Below are positions 35,793 through 44,419 of a DNA stretch of 64,000 nucleotides, in pieces. Numbering within the stretch: position 1 is the first letter of the stretch; every line of letters starts with the position of its first letter. The DNA is taken from assembly GCF_944321625.1 (NCBI RefSeq), contig NZ_CALUMA010000047.1, forward strand, positions 86,077-150,076, in the 5' to 3' direction. The notes below the pieces were generated by a model. The model saw only the letters and a list, made by a program, of their open reading frames with translations. It was not told the origin of the DNA and searched no databases. The translations under genes and the position numbers were made by a program. This stretch comes from an uncultured Slackia sp. (GTDB lineage: Bacteria > Actinomycetota > Coriobacteriia > Coriobacteriales > Eggerthellaceae).

Positions 35793-36083
35793 TTAGTCGG
35801 TGTAAACCGCAAACAGATCGTCGGCACGCAGGATGAGCACTTCCTCGCCCTCGACGGTGATTTCGGTTCCGCCGTACTTGCCGTACAGCACGCGGTCGCC
35901 CTCCTTGACCGGCATGGGAATCAGATTGCCGTCCTTGTCCAGCTTGCCCTCGCCCACAGCCAGCACGATGCCGCTCTGTGGCTTCTCTTTGCTGGTGGAG
36001 GCCAGGATGAGGCCCGACGCGGTGGTGGTTTCAGCTTCGTCGCGCTTGACGATAACGCGATCTCCCAAAGGCTTGAGATTCAT
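35793..36083 (-). CDS. groES: Co-chaperonin GroES
   Basis: A 96-residue co-chaperonin that caps GroEL. Clear features are [24 protein letters not shown] with the mobile loop (~17-35), and [23 protein letters not shown] at the end. First gene of the groES-groEL operon, about 100 bases downstream of CIRCE. Confidence 0.98.
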   Translation of the reverse strand: MNLKPLGDRVIVKRDEAETTTASGLILASTSKEKPQSGIVLAVGEGKLDKDGNLIPMPVKEGDRVLYGKYGGTEITVEGEEVLILRADDLFAVYTD

Positions 36084-36177
36084 GGAATGTCCTTTCCCTG
36101 TTGCCTTTTATTACCTTGCGGTCGTGCGCAACGAGCATCGCATTTAAAGACGCATGCGATTGTTCGTCGCGGCTTCT

Positions 36178-36230
36178 GAGTGCTAGCACTCAAACCCATC
36201 GAGTGCTAACAGTTGGCTATACTAGCACCC
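36178..36230. promoter_or_regulatory. CIRCE operator (HrcA) with extra half-sites
   Basis: CTAGCACTC (36183-36191), nine bases, and GAGTGCTAA (36201-36209) match the CIRCE inverted repeat, the HrcA-binding site of groE operons, with one mismatch. A perfect palindrome GAGTGCTAGCACTC (36178-36191) overlaps its left arm, and CTAGCACCC follows at 36222-36230, making four alternating half-sites. Confidence 0.9.
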
Positions 36231-36328
36231 AGCCTTTGGGATTCAACCCCTTTTGCAGAAAATCTAAGTGCCGTTGACTAAATGTTGCGAAAGATGGAGA
36301 AACCTCCAGTGGAAGAACGAAGGTCGCT

Positions 36329-36805
36329 TTATTCTCTTGCAGACGAAAGCGCTTCGAGCAGCGCCGTGCAGCCGCGGAGCACGTCGTCGTAAGTGGTGTC
36401 GAAATCGCGGGTGTACCAGGGGTCGGCCACATCGGACGCGGCATCAGTTGGCACTCCCTCGGGGAATTCGAGCAGCTTATGCACCTTGCTCGCCGGATCG
36501 CCGCCTAACATGCGGCGTATGTTGCGGATATTGGCGGAATCCATACCCACGAACAGGTCGTATTTGTCGTAGTCATCCGCGCGCAGCTGCACCGCGCGCT
36601 TGCCGTCGCTGGAAATGCCGTGGGCGCGCAGCACCTTCTTGGTGCCCGGATACACGGGCATACCGATTTCCTCGGTACTGGTGGCAGAGCTGGCAATAAC
36701 GAACTCATCGGCCCGTCCCGCCTTTGCCACCAGGTCTTTCATGACGAACTCCGCCATAGTTGACCTGCAAATATTGCCGTGGCACACAAACATGATTCTA
36801 TGCAT
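36329..36805 (-). CDS. Low-molecular-weight protein-tyrosine phosphatase
   Basis: A 158-residue phosphatase. The P-loop VCHGNICRS (Cys8 to Arg14) is at the N-terminus, and the general-acid aspartate is in DPWYTRDFDTTYDDV. It removes phosphate from tyrosine residues or acts on small phospho-substrates in the cytoplasm. It overlaps the upstream helical-protein gene by eight bases, the third gene of a TrmH / helical protein / phosphatase unit. Confidence 0.93.
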   Translation of the reverse strand: MHRIMFVCHGNICRSTMAEFVMKDLVAKAGRADEFVIASSATSTEEIGMPVYPGTKKVLRAHGISSDGKRAVQLRADDYDKYDLFVGMDSANIRNIRRMLGGDPASKVHKLLEFPEGVPTDAASDVADPWYTRDFDTTYDDVLRGCTALLEALSSARE

Positions 36806-37061
36806 GGGTATATTCCTTTTCTAGCTCGCGCTCTATCAGCTCATTCGCGATCTCAAGCGCCTTGATGCGACGCTTGGCGAGCGTGATCTGCGACTTATAG
36901 CGTTCGGGATGGCCTTTCGATTCCAACGTGACAATCGTCGCACGCAGCTTATGGAGAATGGAATCGATTTGACGCTGGGCCTCTTTCAAATCGTCGACGT
37001 TGAATTCGCTCGCCTGAGACGCTGCTTTATCTATACATTCTTTTTGATTGGTAGTCTCCAT
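36798..37061 (-). CDS. Small helical protein, function unknown
   Basis: An 87-residue, highly charged, predicted all-helical protein (VDDLKEAQRQIDSILHKLRATIVTLESKG; SQITLAKRRIKALEIANELIERELEKEY) with heptad-like spacing suggesting a coiled coil. Its start overlaps the upstream methyltransferase stop (TAATG) and its end overlaps the phosphatase start, so it is translated with them. No family recognised. Confidence 0.75.
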   Translation of the reverse strand: METTNQKECIDKAASQASEFNVDDLKEAQRQIDSILHKLRATIVTLESKGHPERYKSQITLAKRRIKALEIANELIERELEKEYTHA

Positions 37062-38110
37062 TAGATACTTACTATCTCTTCACAACCACAGAGTTCCCAG
37101 AATGCCACCGCGCTGGCGGCCGCAACATTAAGGCTGTCCACGTGGTGCTTCATGGGAATGCGTACCGTGTAATCGCAGCCGGCGATGGTTTGCTGCGCCA
37201 GGCCATCGCCTTCGGTTCCGAAGACCAGCGCCAGACGGTTACATGCAGCAAGTTGCGACGCACCCAGGGGAATTGAGTCATCAGAAAGCGCCATGGCTGC
37301 CGTCTTGAAACCCAGCGCATGCAGGCGCTCAAGCCCTGCCGCCGGCCATTCGTGCACATTCTCGCCGATGCGCGTCCACGGCACCTGGAACACCGTGCCC
37401 ATGCTCACGCGCACTGCACGACGATACAACGGATCGCAGCACGTAGGCGTGACCAGCACCGCATCCACACCCAACGCGGCGGTAGAGCGGAAAATAGCAC
37501 CCACATTGGTGTGGTCGACAATACCCTCCAGCACAGCCACGCGCAGACGCACATCTTCCGGCGCACAACCCATCGCGGCAGACTTTTCGCGCGCGATTTG
37601 ATCGATGAGCTCCTCCGCACTCGGCAGCTGCGGACGGCGCATGGCGCACAGAATGCCTCGCGTAAGCGCGAAACCCGTGAGCTTTTTGAGCTCGTCTTCG
37701 GGCGCCACGAATATGGGCACTCCGTCGTCGGCCGCACCCCGGGCGCTTTCGACGCCGCTCGCGCCTTCGACCGCGTGGCCCCCTTCAGCGTTGCCGGTCC
37801 CCTTTGCCTCATCGCTTTCCTCAATGCTGCCGAATCCCGCGGCCGCCCCGGTCCTTTCGTTGGCCTTTGCCGCAACGCCCGCCGCTTCAATGCGCGTCAC
37901 CACGTCGGCAGCCGCATCCAGCCAATGTGGCGTCATCAGAACCGACACGGGCACCATGCCGCCTTCGAGCGCACGGTCAATCACCTTGATGCTCTCGGCG
38001 ATGAAGATTCCCTTCTCGGGCTCCAGCTTATTGCGCAACTGCGCCTCAGTCAGACGCGCATACGCATCCAAACGCGGGTCATCAAGCGAATCAATTTGGA
38101 TATAGGGCAT
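37061..38110 (-). CDS. TrmH/SpoU-family RNA 2'-O-methyltransferase
   Basis: A 349-residue SPOUT methyltransferase. The three motifs are present in the C-terminal half: HTNVGAIFRSTAALGVDAVL (~205-224), LVFGTEGDGLA and VDSLNVAAASAVAFWEL, which form the knotted SAM-binding site. The N-terminal substrate-binding part starts LTEAQLRNKLEPEKGIFIAES. A ~50-residue Gly/Ala/Glu/Ser-rich insert (~80-130) separates the two. Target rRNA or tRNA position is unknown. First gene of a three-gene overlapping unit. Confidence 0.9.
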   Translation of the reverse strand: MPYIQIDSLDDPRLDAYARLTEAQLRNKLEPEKGIFIAESIKVIDRALEGGMVPVSVLMTPHWLDAAADVVTRIEAAGVAAKANERTGAAAGFGSIEESDEAKGTGNAEGGHAVEGASGVESARGAADDGVPIFVAPEDELKKLTGFALTRGILCAMRRPQLPSAEELIDQIAREKSAAMGCAPEDVRLRVAVLEGIVDHTNVGAIFRSTAALGVDAVLVTPTCCDPLYRRAVRVSMGTVFQVPWTRIGENVHEWPAAGLERLHALGFKTAAMALSDDSIPLGASQLAACNRLALVFGTEGDGLAQQTIAGCDYTVRIPMKHHVDSLNVAAASAVAFWELCGCEEIVSI

Positions 38111-38208
38111 CGAAGCCTCCTGCCTGCCATTGAATCAGCGGTGATAGACTGCGCCTCCCACGCAGGCACGCGCATGAATACCCCGTTGCATGAATGGGCG
38201 CCTTCTTT

Positions 38209-38248
38209 CTCACAATGTATCATGTTAGAAAATGTGAGCAAATGTGAG
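38209..38248. promoter_or_regulatory. Three TGTGAG/CTCACA sites upstream of TrmH operon
   Basis: CTCACA (38209-38214), TGTGAG (38233-38238) and TGTGAG (38243-38248) cluster in a 150-base AT-richer gap upstream of the methyltransferase start and just after the GNAT stop. They form an inverted plus a direct pair; possible operator. Confidence 0.3.
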
Positions 38249-38263
38249 AAAAAGAAGATTCCA

Positions 38264-38779
38264 CTAGAGCGTAGTCAGATCATAGTAGTGCGGGTAGATG
38301 TCTTCGTATTCGCCGTTGATATTGCGGAAGCCGCCGGGAATGGCGCCCAAGCGTGTGAAGCCAATCTTCTCATAAAGGTGGAGCGCCGACGCATTGGACG
38401 CAACCACGGCGTTGAACTGCAGCACGCGGAAACCGCATGCCTTGGCGCGATGGAGAGAGTCGGTCACGAGCGCCGCGCCCACGTGTTTGCCGCGCGCCTC
38501 CCGCGCCACGGCATAACTCGCGTTGGCAATATGCCCGCAACGCCCGATATTGTTGGGGTGCAGGATGTAGAGGCCCAGGACCTCGCCATCTTGCACAGCC
38601 ACAGCGGTCTCCGTCTGCGACGCAAAAAACTCCTCCGCCTCGGCGTCGCTGGCGAGCACGTCTTCTTGCGGGAACGCGCGCCCATCTATGACGACCTGAT
38701 TCCAAATCTCGCGCATCGCGGGAACATCGGAAGATGTGAACAAACGAACCCCGATTGCCTGCGTATTTTGAGATGCCAT
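38264..38779 (-). CDS. GNAT-family N-acetyltransferase
   Basis: A 171-residue acetyltransferase: VRLFTSSDVPAMREIWNQV, a central sheet with VLGLYILHPN, the acetyl-CoA loop AREARGKHVGAALV and the C-terminal NASALHLYEKIGFTRLGAIPGGF. It resembles members that acetylate small molecules or N-termini; substrate unknown. The ATG at 38779 follows GGAGGGCAAAGC with normal spacing. Single gene between two hairpins. Confidence 0.9.
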   Translation of the reverse strand: MASQNTQAIGVRLFTSSDVPAMREIWNQVVIDGRAFPQEDVLASDAEAEEFFASQTETAVAVQDGEVLGLYILHPNNIGRCGHIANASYAVAREARGKHVGAALVTDSLHRAKACGFRVLQFNAVVASNASALHLYEKIGFTRLGAIPGGFRNINGEYEDIYPHYYDLTTL

Positions 38780-38797
38780 GCTTTGCCCTCCATTGAT

Positions 38798-38827
38798 AAA
38801 GGCGAGTCCGAAAGTCGACTCGCCTTT
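38798..38827 (-). terminator. Terminator after PFL-family gene
   Basis: Perfect 11-bp arms AAAGGCGAGTC and GACTCGCCTTT with an eight-base loop, ~52 bases after the PFL stop. The GNAT ribosome site begins right after it. Confidence 0.7.
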
Positions 38828-38879
38828 AGTAGTAAAAAGATACTTACTATTTTTTACGCTTATACATTCTGAAAGAATC

Positions 38880-40244
38880 CTAGTTCTTAAACGAATGAAT
38901 AGGCGCGGGAATTCGTCCGCCACGGGTGACAAACGCCTCGCAGCTTGCCTGGTTCACCGGCATGATAGGCGCGTATCCCATGAGACCGCCGAAGTGGGCC
39001 ATCTCGCCCACGCCCTTGCCCGCCACGGGGATGATGCGCACCGCGGTGGTCTTCTGGTTCACCATACCGATGGCGGCCTCGTCGGCAATGATGCCGCTGA
39101 TGGTGGCAGCGCTCGTGTCACCCGGCACCGCGATCATGTCCAGGCCCACGCTGCAAACGCAGGTCATAGCCTCAAGCTTCTCAATGGTCAGGCACCCGTT
39201 AGCAGCCGCCTCGATCATGTTCTTGTCCTCGGACACGGGAATGAACGCGCCGGAAAGACCGCCCACGTAGGACGACGCCATGATGCCGCCCTTCTTCACC
39301 TGGTCGTTCAGCATGGCGAGCGCCGCCGTGGTGCCGGGCGCGCCCACCTGGGAAAGGCCAATCTTCTCCAGCACCTCGCCCACGGAGTCGCCCTCGGCCG
39401 GCGTGGGCGCCAGCGACAGGTCGATGATGCCGAACGGGGTGCCCAGCCTACGACTTGCCTCCTGCGCCACCAGCTGGCCCACACGCGTAATTTTGAACGC
39501 GGTGCGCTTGATGGTCTCGCACAGGAACTCGAAATCCTTGCCCTTGGCCTCGTCCAGCGCGCGGCTCACCACGCCGGGGCCGGAAACGCCCACGTTAATC
39601 ACGGCGTCGCCCTCGGTCACGCCGTGGAAGCCGCCGGCCATGAACGGATTGTCGTCGGGCACGTTGCAGAAGGCCACGAACTTCACGCAGCCATAGGAGT
39701 CGTTATCGGCGGTAGCAGCGGCGATATCCTTGACCACATGACCCAGAAGCTCGACGGCATTCATGTCGATGCCCGTCTTGGTGGAGCCCACGTTCACGCT
39801 GGAGCACACGATATCGGTCTCGGAAAGCGCCTGCGGCAGCGAGCGGATGAGCAGCTCCTCCGCCGGGGTCATGGCCTTGTTCACCAGCGCCGAATAGCCA
39901 CCCAGCAGATCGACGCCCACCTCTTTGCCCGCGCGATCGAGAGCATGGGCAATTTTGACGAAATCCTCGCTCGTCTTGCACGCCGAGGCGCCCACCAGCG
40001 AAATAGGCGTCACGGTGATGCGCTTGTTCACGATGGGGATGCCGTAGTCACGTTCGATGGCATCACCCGTCACCACCAGGTCTTTCGCATAGGTGGTAAT
40101 CTTGCGGTAAATATTGTCGCACAGCTCATCTACATCATTGCTCACACAGTCGAGCAGGCTGATGCCCATGGTGATGGTACGCACATCGAGCTTTTCCTGC
40201 TCGATCATCTTATTGGTCTCATGGACCTCCATAATGTTGATCAT
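38880..40244 (-). CDS. PFL-family protein (UPF0210/DUF711)
   Basis: A 454-residue protein of the UPF0210/DUF711 family, related to pyruvate-formate-lyase-like folds but without known activity. Recognisable segments: [22 protein letters not shown] near the start, [43 protein letters not shown] and the C-terminal [21 protein letters not shown]. It forms the usual conserved pair with the ACT-domain protein encoded just upstream. A 187-base gap with a large inverted repeat separates the two genes. Confidence 0.92.
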   Translation of the reverse strand: MINIMEVHETNKMIEQEKLDVRTITMGISLLDCVSNDVDELCDNIYRKITTYAKDLVVTGDAIERDYGIPIVNKRITVTPISLVGASACKTSEDFVKIAHALDRAGKEVGVDLLGGYSALVNKAMTPAEELLIRSLPQALSETDIVCSSVNVGSTKTGIDMNAVELLGHVVKDIAAATADNDSYGCVKFVAFCNVPDDNPFMAGGFHGVTEGDAVINVGVSGPGVVSRALDEAKGKDFEFLCETIKRTAFKITRVGQLVAQEASRRLGTPFGIIDLSLAPTPAEGDSVGEVLEKIGLSQVGAPGTTAALAMLNDQVKKGGIMASSYVGGLSGAFIPVSEDKNMIEAAANGCLTIEKLEAMTCVCSVGLDMIAVPGDTSAATISGIIADEAAIGMVNQKTTAVRIIPVAGKGVGEMAHFGGLMGYAPIMPVNQASCEAFVTRGGRIPAPIHSFKN

Positions 40245-40274
40245 CGGAGGATACCTTTCATCGGAATGACATGC

Positions 40275-40440
40275 GCATGCGAGGGTTTCGCCGGGGAGGC
40301 GGAGAGGTCCCCGGCGACACTCGGTGGCTCAAATTCGTCAAAAACGGGCCACCGGAGCAATGCGCATAGCGAGCAAAGCGAGCGGTAGCATTGCGGGTGC
40401 GCCGGGGCCTCTCCGCCTCCCCAGCGAAACCCTAAATGCG
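40275..40440 (-). repeat. Large nested inverted repeat (three-helix structure) between ACT and PFL genes
   Basis: Outer arms 40282-40316 and 40400-40433 (AGGGTTTCGCCGGGGAGG versus its near-perfect complement) pair over ~34 bp. Inside are hairpin CGGTGGC 40322-40328 with GCCACCG 40348-40354 and hairpin GCAATGC 40357-40363 with GCATTGC 40388-40394. The fold overlaps the ACT-gene stop codon, so it is transcribed on the minus strand as a branched RNA, or acts as DNA. Confidence 0.75.
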
Positions 40441-40704
40441 ATGCATCTTTTCGAATATTTCAGACTTCTGGCAGCGAATGCGCACACCAATCTGGTCGCC
40501 AAGCTGCTCGAGGTCTTCCACCACGGCGCCGAAATCCTTGTCGGCCGCCGCAACGTCCACAATCATCATCATGTTGAAGAACCCATCGATGATGGTCTGC
40601 GAGATATCGAGCACGTTGACCTTGTGGTCGGCGAGATACGTGCACACGCGTGCAATGATGCCTACGGTGTCCTGCCCGACCACGGTGATGATCGCTTTAT
40701 CCAT
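40432..40704 (-). CDS. ACT-domain protein (UPF0237-type)
   Basis: A 90-residue single ACT domain: MDKAIITVVGQDTVGIIARVC, NVLDISQTIIDGFFNMMMIVDV and a C-terminal helix. ACT domains bind amino acids and signal allosterically; this type is regularly encoded next to PFL/UPF0210 proteins and may be their regulator. The ATG at 40704 was chosen from the family start and the GGAGCGTC upstream. Its stop lies inside the nested inverted repeat. Confidence 0.9.
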   Translation of the reverse strand: MDKAIITVVGQDTVGIIARVCTYLADHKVNVLDISQTIIDGFFNMMMIVDVAAADKDFGAVVEDLEQLGDQIGVRIRCQKSEIFEKMHRI

Positions 40705-40778
40705 GCGACGCTCCTTGTTAACGAGGAATTGAAACCGCTTTAGTCTAGCATAGCGGCACGAGAACGCGGCGAATGACC

Positions 40779-40857
40779 TATAATGTGTCGTTTGTGCCGC
40801 CTTTCCGGCTTGCGCTTGTGCATGGCGCAACGCCAAACCGGAGCAGAAGCCGGAAAG
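40779..40857 (+). promoter_or_regulatory. Promoter and structured leader of SNF transporter
   Basis: TATAAT at 40779-40784 is followed by a hairpin with perfect 11-bp arms CTTTCCGGCTT (40801-40811) and AAGCCGGAAAG (40847-40857), containing an inner stem TTGCGC (40810-40815) with GCGCAA (40825-40830). The gene starts 46 bases later. No known riboswitch core recognised. Confidence 0.5.
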
Positions 40858-40903
40858 ACGATTCGCTTGAACGTCAGCAATAAGAGTTTCTGGAGTTATG
40901 GAC

Positions 40904-42328
40904 ATGAGCGACAATTCCTCCCCCGCTACGCAAGGCGGCGCTGGCCAGCCGCGCGAGAAGTTCGCCTCGCGCATCGGGTTCATCCTTATTTCCGCAGGCT
41001 GCGCCATCGGCCTGGGCAACGTGTGGCGTTTCCCCTATGTGACCGGCGAGTACGGCGGTGCGGCATTCGTGCTGTTGTACTTGGTGTTTTTGGCCATCCT
41101 GGGCTTGCCCATCCTGGTCATGGAGTTTGCCGTCGGCCGCGCCAGTCAGAAAAGCTGTGCGCGCAGCTTCGACATCCTGGAACCCAAAGGCACCAAGTGG
41201 CACTGGTATAAGTGGTTCGCGTTCGCGGGCAACTATATCCTCATGATGTTCTACACCACCGTGGCCGGCTGGATGGTGGCCTACGCGTTCAAGACCGCCG
41301 CCGGCGAGCTCAACGGCGTGGCGCCCGACGCCACCGGCGAGGTGTTCGCCGCCATGCAGGCCGATCCGCTGCAGATGTTCCTCTGGATGCTGCTCATCTG
41401 CGTCATTGGCTTCGGCATCTGCGGCATGGGCCTGCAGAAAGGAGTGGAGCGCATCACCAGCGTGATGATGGCATGCCTGTTCGTGGCGATCGTTATCCTG
41501 GCGGTCAATTCCGTGCTACTTCCCGGCTCTGGCGAGGGCCTGAGGTTCTACCTGATGCCCGACTTCGGCAAGATGATCGAGAACGGCTTCGGCGATGCGG
41601 TGTACGCCGCCATGGGCCAGGCATTCTTCACCTTGTCTATCGGCGCGTCCGGCATGGCCATCTTCGGCAGCTACATCGACCGCGACCGTCGCCTGACCGG
41701 CGAGGCCGTGAGCGTGGCAGGGCTTTCCACCATGATTTCGTTGCTTGCGGGCCTCATCATCTTCCCCGCGTGCTTCGCCTTTGGCGTGAACCCCGATTCC
41801 GGCCCCAACCTGGTGTTTGTCACGCTGCCCAGCGTGTTCAACCAGATGTGGCTGGGCCAGCTTTGGGGTGCGCTGTTCTTCGTATTCATGAGCTTCGCGG
41901 CGCTGTCAACCGTCATCGGCGTGTTCGAGAACATCATCGCGTTCACCATGGACCAGTGGAACGTGTCGCGCCGCCGCGCCGTTGCCATCAACGCCGTAGG
42001 CATCATCGTGCTGTCCATCCCCTGCATCCTGGGCTTCAACCTGTGGTCGGGCTTCCAGGTGCCGGGCATCGGCGACATCCAGAGCCTCGAGGACTTCATC
42101 GTGTCCAACAACATCCTGCCGCTGGGTGGCCTGTTCTACGTGATCTTCTGCACGAGCCGCTACGGCTGGGGTTGGAAGAACTTCATCAACGAGGCCGATG
42201 CCGGCAAGGGAATGAAGTTCGCCTCGTGGAGCTACGTGTGGATCAAGTACTGCATCCCCGTGCTGATGGTGGTCATCTTCGTGATGGGATACCTGCCTAA
42301 GTTCCAAATTTGGCTGGGACTGGCGTAA
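40904..42328 (+). CDS. Sodium-dependent amino-acid transporter (SNF/NSS family)
   Basis: A 474-residue LeuT-type Na+ symporter with about eleven to twelve membrane spans. Hallmarks: the first unwound helix region ISAGCAIGLGNVWRFPYVTGEYGGAAFVLLY, and FFTLSIGASGMAIFGSYIDRD. The family imports amino acids with Na+; tryptophan, tyrosine, branched-chain and other substrates occur. The ATG at 40904 is eight bases after GGAG and is preferred over ATG 40898. Single-gene unit with structured leader and terminator. Confidence 0.93.
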   Translation: MSDNSSPATQGGAGQPREKFASRIGFILISAGCAIGLGNVWRFPYVTGEYGGAAFVLLYLVFLAILGLPILVMEFAVGRASQKSCARSFDILEPKGTKWHWYKWFAFAGNYILMMFYTTVAGWMVAYAFKTAAGELNGVAPDATGEVFAAMQADPLQMFLWMLLICVIGFGICGMGLQKGVERITSVMMACLFVAIVILAVNSVLLPGSGEGLRFYLMPDFGKMIENGFGDAVYAAMGQAFFTLSIGASGMAIFGSYIDRDRRLTGEAVSVAGLSTMISLLAGLIIFPACFAFGVNPDSGPNLVFVTLPSVFNQMWLGQLWGALFFVFMSFAALSTVIGVFENIIAFTMDQWNVSRRRAVAINAVGIIVLSIPCILGFNLWSGFQVPGIGDIQSLEDFIVSNNILPLGGLFYVIFCTSRYGWGWKNFINEADAGKGMKFASWSYVWIKYCIPVLMVVIFVMGYLPKFQIWLGLA

Positions 42329-42385
42329 CGCCATCGAAGCAAACATCCAGAACGCCAGGAAGCTGGCCCACATCCAAGCATGAAC

Positions 42386-42410
42386 GAGGGAGCTTCGGCT
42401 CCCTCTTTTT
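42386..42410. terminator. Terminator between SNF transporter and hicB
   Basis: GAGGGAGC, a short loop and GCTCCCTC followed by TTTTTAC on the plus strand; the convergent hicB stop lies at its edge. Confidence 0.9.
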
Positions 42411-42855
42411 ACGCCATTTCCTCTTTCCTTGGACGACCCGGAGTCGGAGCGTCAGCCAGACGCGCTTCAATACTCGCGCACGTCACCCACGTGTTGCGCC
42501 CTTCGCGCCATCCATCCAAATGGCGGCTCGCAATCATGGCGGTCACTCTGCTCCGCGAGACCCCGAGCAACCGAGCCGCCTCAGTGGCGGAAACTTTTGC
42601 CACCTCGTCCAGACCAATTTCCACCGATACGATAACGCGAATTCCGCCATTGCGCGGCTCGTTCTCAAATGTGGGAGAGGGCAACGACATGCCGCGCATC
42701 ATCGCATCACGCGACACCTCGCGCAGCACATCCGCCGCTGATTCGCATGCGTCTTGGACGTCTTCGCCCTGCGTTATGGCTTCTGGAAGATCAAACGATG
42801 CAATGATCCACTGTCGTTCCCCGCGCCACAGTTCGAATTCATAGGTACGTTGCAT
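42409..42855 (-). CDS. hicB: HicB-type antitoxin with helix-turn-helix
   Basis: A 148-residue protein. The N-terminal half (~1-75) is the partially degraded RNase-H-like HicB fold (YEFELWRGERQWIIASFDLPEAITQGEDVQDACESAADVL), and the C-terminal half a DNA-binding helix-turn-helix (VSATEAARLLGVSRSRVTAMIAS). It neutralises HicA and represses the operon. It follows hicA by 30 bases. Confidence 0.85.
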   Translation of the reverse strand: MQRTYEFELWRGERQWIIASFDLPEAITQGEDVQDACESAADVLREVSRDAMMRGMSLPSPTFENEPRNGGIRVIVSVEIGLDEVAKVSATEAARLLGVSRSRVTAMIASRHLDGWREGRNTWVTCASIEARLADAPTPGRPRKEEMA

Positions 42856-42885
42856 AACGGCCCCCGTTCCTTACGTTGCCGATGC

Positions 42886-43059
42886 TCATTTAAGACCTGC
42901 TTGCTTTTTCAGGCGATAAAACACCTCGTCCTCGATTTCCCTATGGCGCTTAATCAGAATGGTGACGCTCCCATTAGTAAACTTCTCATGCTTGGTTCCT
43001 CCCACAGACCAGAAGCCCCTATCTTTAAAGTATTTCACCACATCTCGCCTTGAGGTCAT
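42886..43059 (-). CDS. hicA: HicA-type mRNA interferase toxin
   Basis: A 57-residue double-stranded-RNA-binding-like protein: MTSRRDVVKYFKDRGFWSVG, then GTKHEKFTNGSVTILIKRH with the conserved catalytic histidine (His24), and a C-terminal helix (EDEVFYRLKKQAG). HicA cleaves mRNA and is held by HicB. The ATG at 43059 immediately follows an in-frame stop; GGAGG lies 12 bases upstream, a rather long spacing. First gene of hicAB. Confidence 0.8.
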   Translation of the reverse strand: MTSRRDVVKYFKDRGFWSVGGTKHEKFTNGSVTILIKRHREIEDEVFYRLKKQAGLK

Positions 43060-43373
43060 CGCGGTTCATGCCTCCATTATAAAGTGACTTCACAATAAAG
43101 TCATCGCAAATCAGATGCCGAGCGACCGATTGAGCCACTTTGCTCGCGTATATCGACAACGCGCCCGTACGCCAATCGTAAAAGGTCCAGCAACGAAGCG
43201 TTGTGCCACAGCAACCGCAAAGCACTTTTATATGATGTCGCCCAGACGATACCATGAGGTTGCGCGAACTTATTTCCTTTGACAATGGCGTCATTCACGT
43301 TTTCGCCCGCGAAATAGTGCACAAACATGGCACAATGAGCGGTGATGTCTGTATGCCGACGTAAGGAACCAGC
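43060..43373 (-). other. Unassigned stretch upstream of hicA
   Basis: This 314-base stretch has two overlapping minus-strand open frames (43101-43328 and 43025-43294), neither with a recognised domain or a good ribosome site. They may be remains of one frameshifted gene. The hicAB promoter must lie in its left part; I see no clear boxes. Confidence 0.35.
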
Positions 43374-44114
43374 GTGAACATATCCATCATGGGCGATTCA
43401 ATCTCCACTTACGAAGGATTCATCCCCGAGGGGCACGAGTTGTACTACACCGCCGAGAAGCGGGCAATCAACAATCTGGAATCGGTGCGCGACACCTGGT
43501 GGATGCAGGTAATCGAGGCGCTGGACGCTCAGCTGCTAGTGAACAACTCTTACTCGGGAAGCCAAGTGACGGGCGAGGAATTCCCCTGCGCAAGCGGCAT
43601 CGATCGCACGAGCGCATTGGGAAAGACCGCCTTCGGAGCGCCGTCCAATCCGGACGCCGCAGCAACCATCAGCCCCGATATCATTCTGGTGTATATCGGC
43701 GTGAACGATTTCGGGTTCGCGGTGCCGTGCGACCGAAATTATGCCGAATCGCCCGAAGAGCCCACGTTCCGCGAGGCCTACGCCACCATGCTCCGCCGTA
43801 TGCAGGCGAACTACCCTAACGCTCACATCGTGTGCGGCACCGTGCTTAAACCTCGCAAGGCGTTTGACCCCACCTGGTCATTCGACGAGAAGTGGTCATA
43901 TCTGACCCCTCTTGATGAATTCAACGAACGCATCCGCTTTGTGGCCGCCGAATGCGGAGCGGATGTCGCTGACCTTGCCGCAGCCGCAGGTGGTCCCGCC
44001 TACGACGTCGAAGACGACCTACATCCCAACAAGCAAGGCCATGCGCAAATCGCCGCTTTATGGATCGCCGAACTCAGACGCCTGGGAATCTTGGCAGAAA
44101 AAGAGAGTATGTAA
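43374..44114 (+). CDS. SGNH/GDSL-family hydrolase
   Basis: A 246-residue esterase-like enzyme. Block I GDSIS (Ser8 nucleophile, near the N-terminus), block III GVND (~residue 108) and block V DDLHPN with catalytic Asp and His are all present, so it should be active on an ester or acetyl group. No signal peptide, so cytoplasmic. The GTG at 43374 follows AAGGA and is the only start that keeps block I. Substrate unknown. Confidence 0.9.
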   Translation: MNISIMGDSISTYEGFIPEGHELYYTAEKRAINNLESVRDTWWMQVIEALDAQLLVNNSYSGSQVTGEEFPCASGIDRTSALGKTAFGAPSNPDAAATISPDIILVYIGVNDFGFAVPCDRNYAESPEEPTFREAYATMLRRMQANYPNAHIVCGTVLKPRKAFDPTWSFDEKWSYLTPLDEFNERIRFVAAECGADVADLAAAAGGPAYDVEDDLHPNKQGHAQIAALWIAELRRLGILAEKESM

Positions 44115-44374
44115 TCCGTTTTGTGGTCCGCGAGAGGCGTCCCGTCAGTTTTCCCGAGTATGTAATCCATTTCGAATCTTTTTTGGGCTAGCAAATCGCT
44201 CGTATCCACAAAATGAGCCGGCTACACACTCCTCACCAGGGAAAATGCCCTATCCTCCCAAGCGCAAACTCCGTTATTGGATATGTTATTCAAAAATACG
44301 GCCTGAAAAAGGATTACATACTTAAGAAAATTGACGTAGCCGACCTCCATTCGCGATATTTGGATAACATACTC
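44106..44374. repeat. Cluster of GAGTATGTAATCC motifs, direct and inverted
   Basis: The 305-base gap 44115-44419 between convergent genes has GAGTATGTAATCC at 44106 and 44157 (direct) and its complement, slightly varied, at 44311 (GGATTACATACTT) and 44362 (GGATAACATACTC). TTTTGTGG (44121-44128) and CCACAAAA (44208-44215) also pair. No gene found. The arrangement resembles operator sets but no promoter is needed here. Confidence 0.55.
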
Positions 44375-44419
44375 CGCAAAACTGCCAGCGAATATATCCG
44401 CAGACAGCAACCGTTAGCC

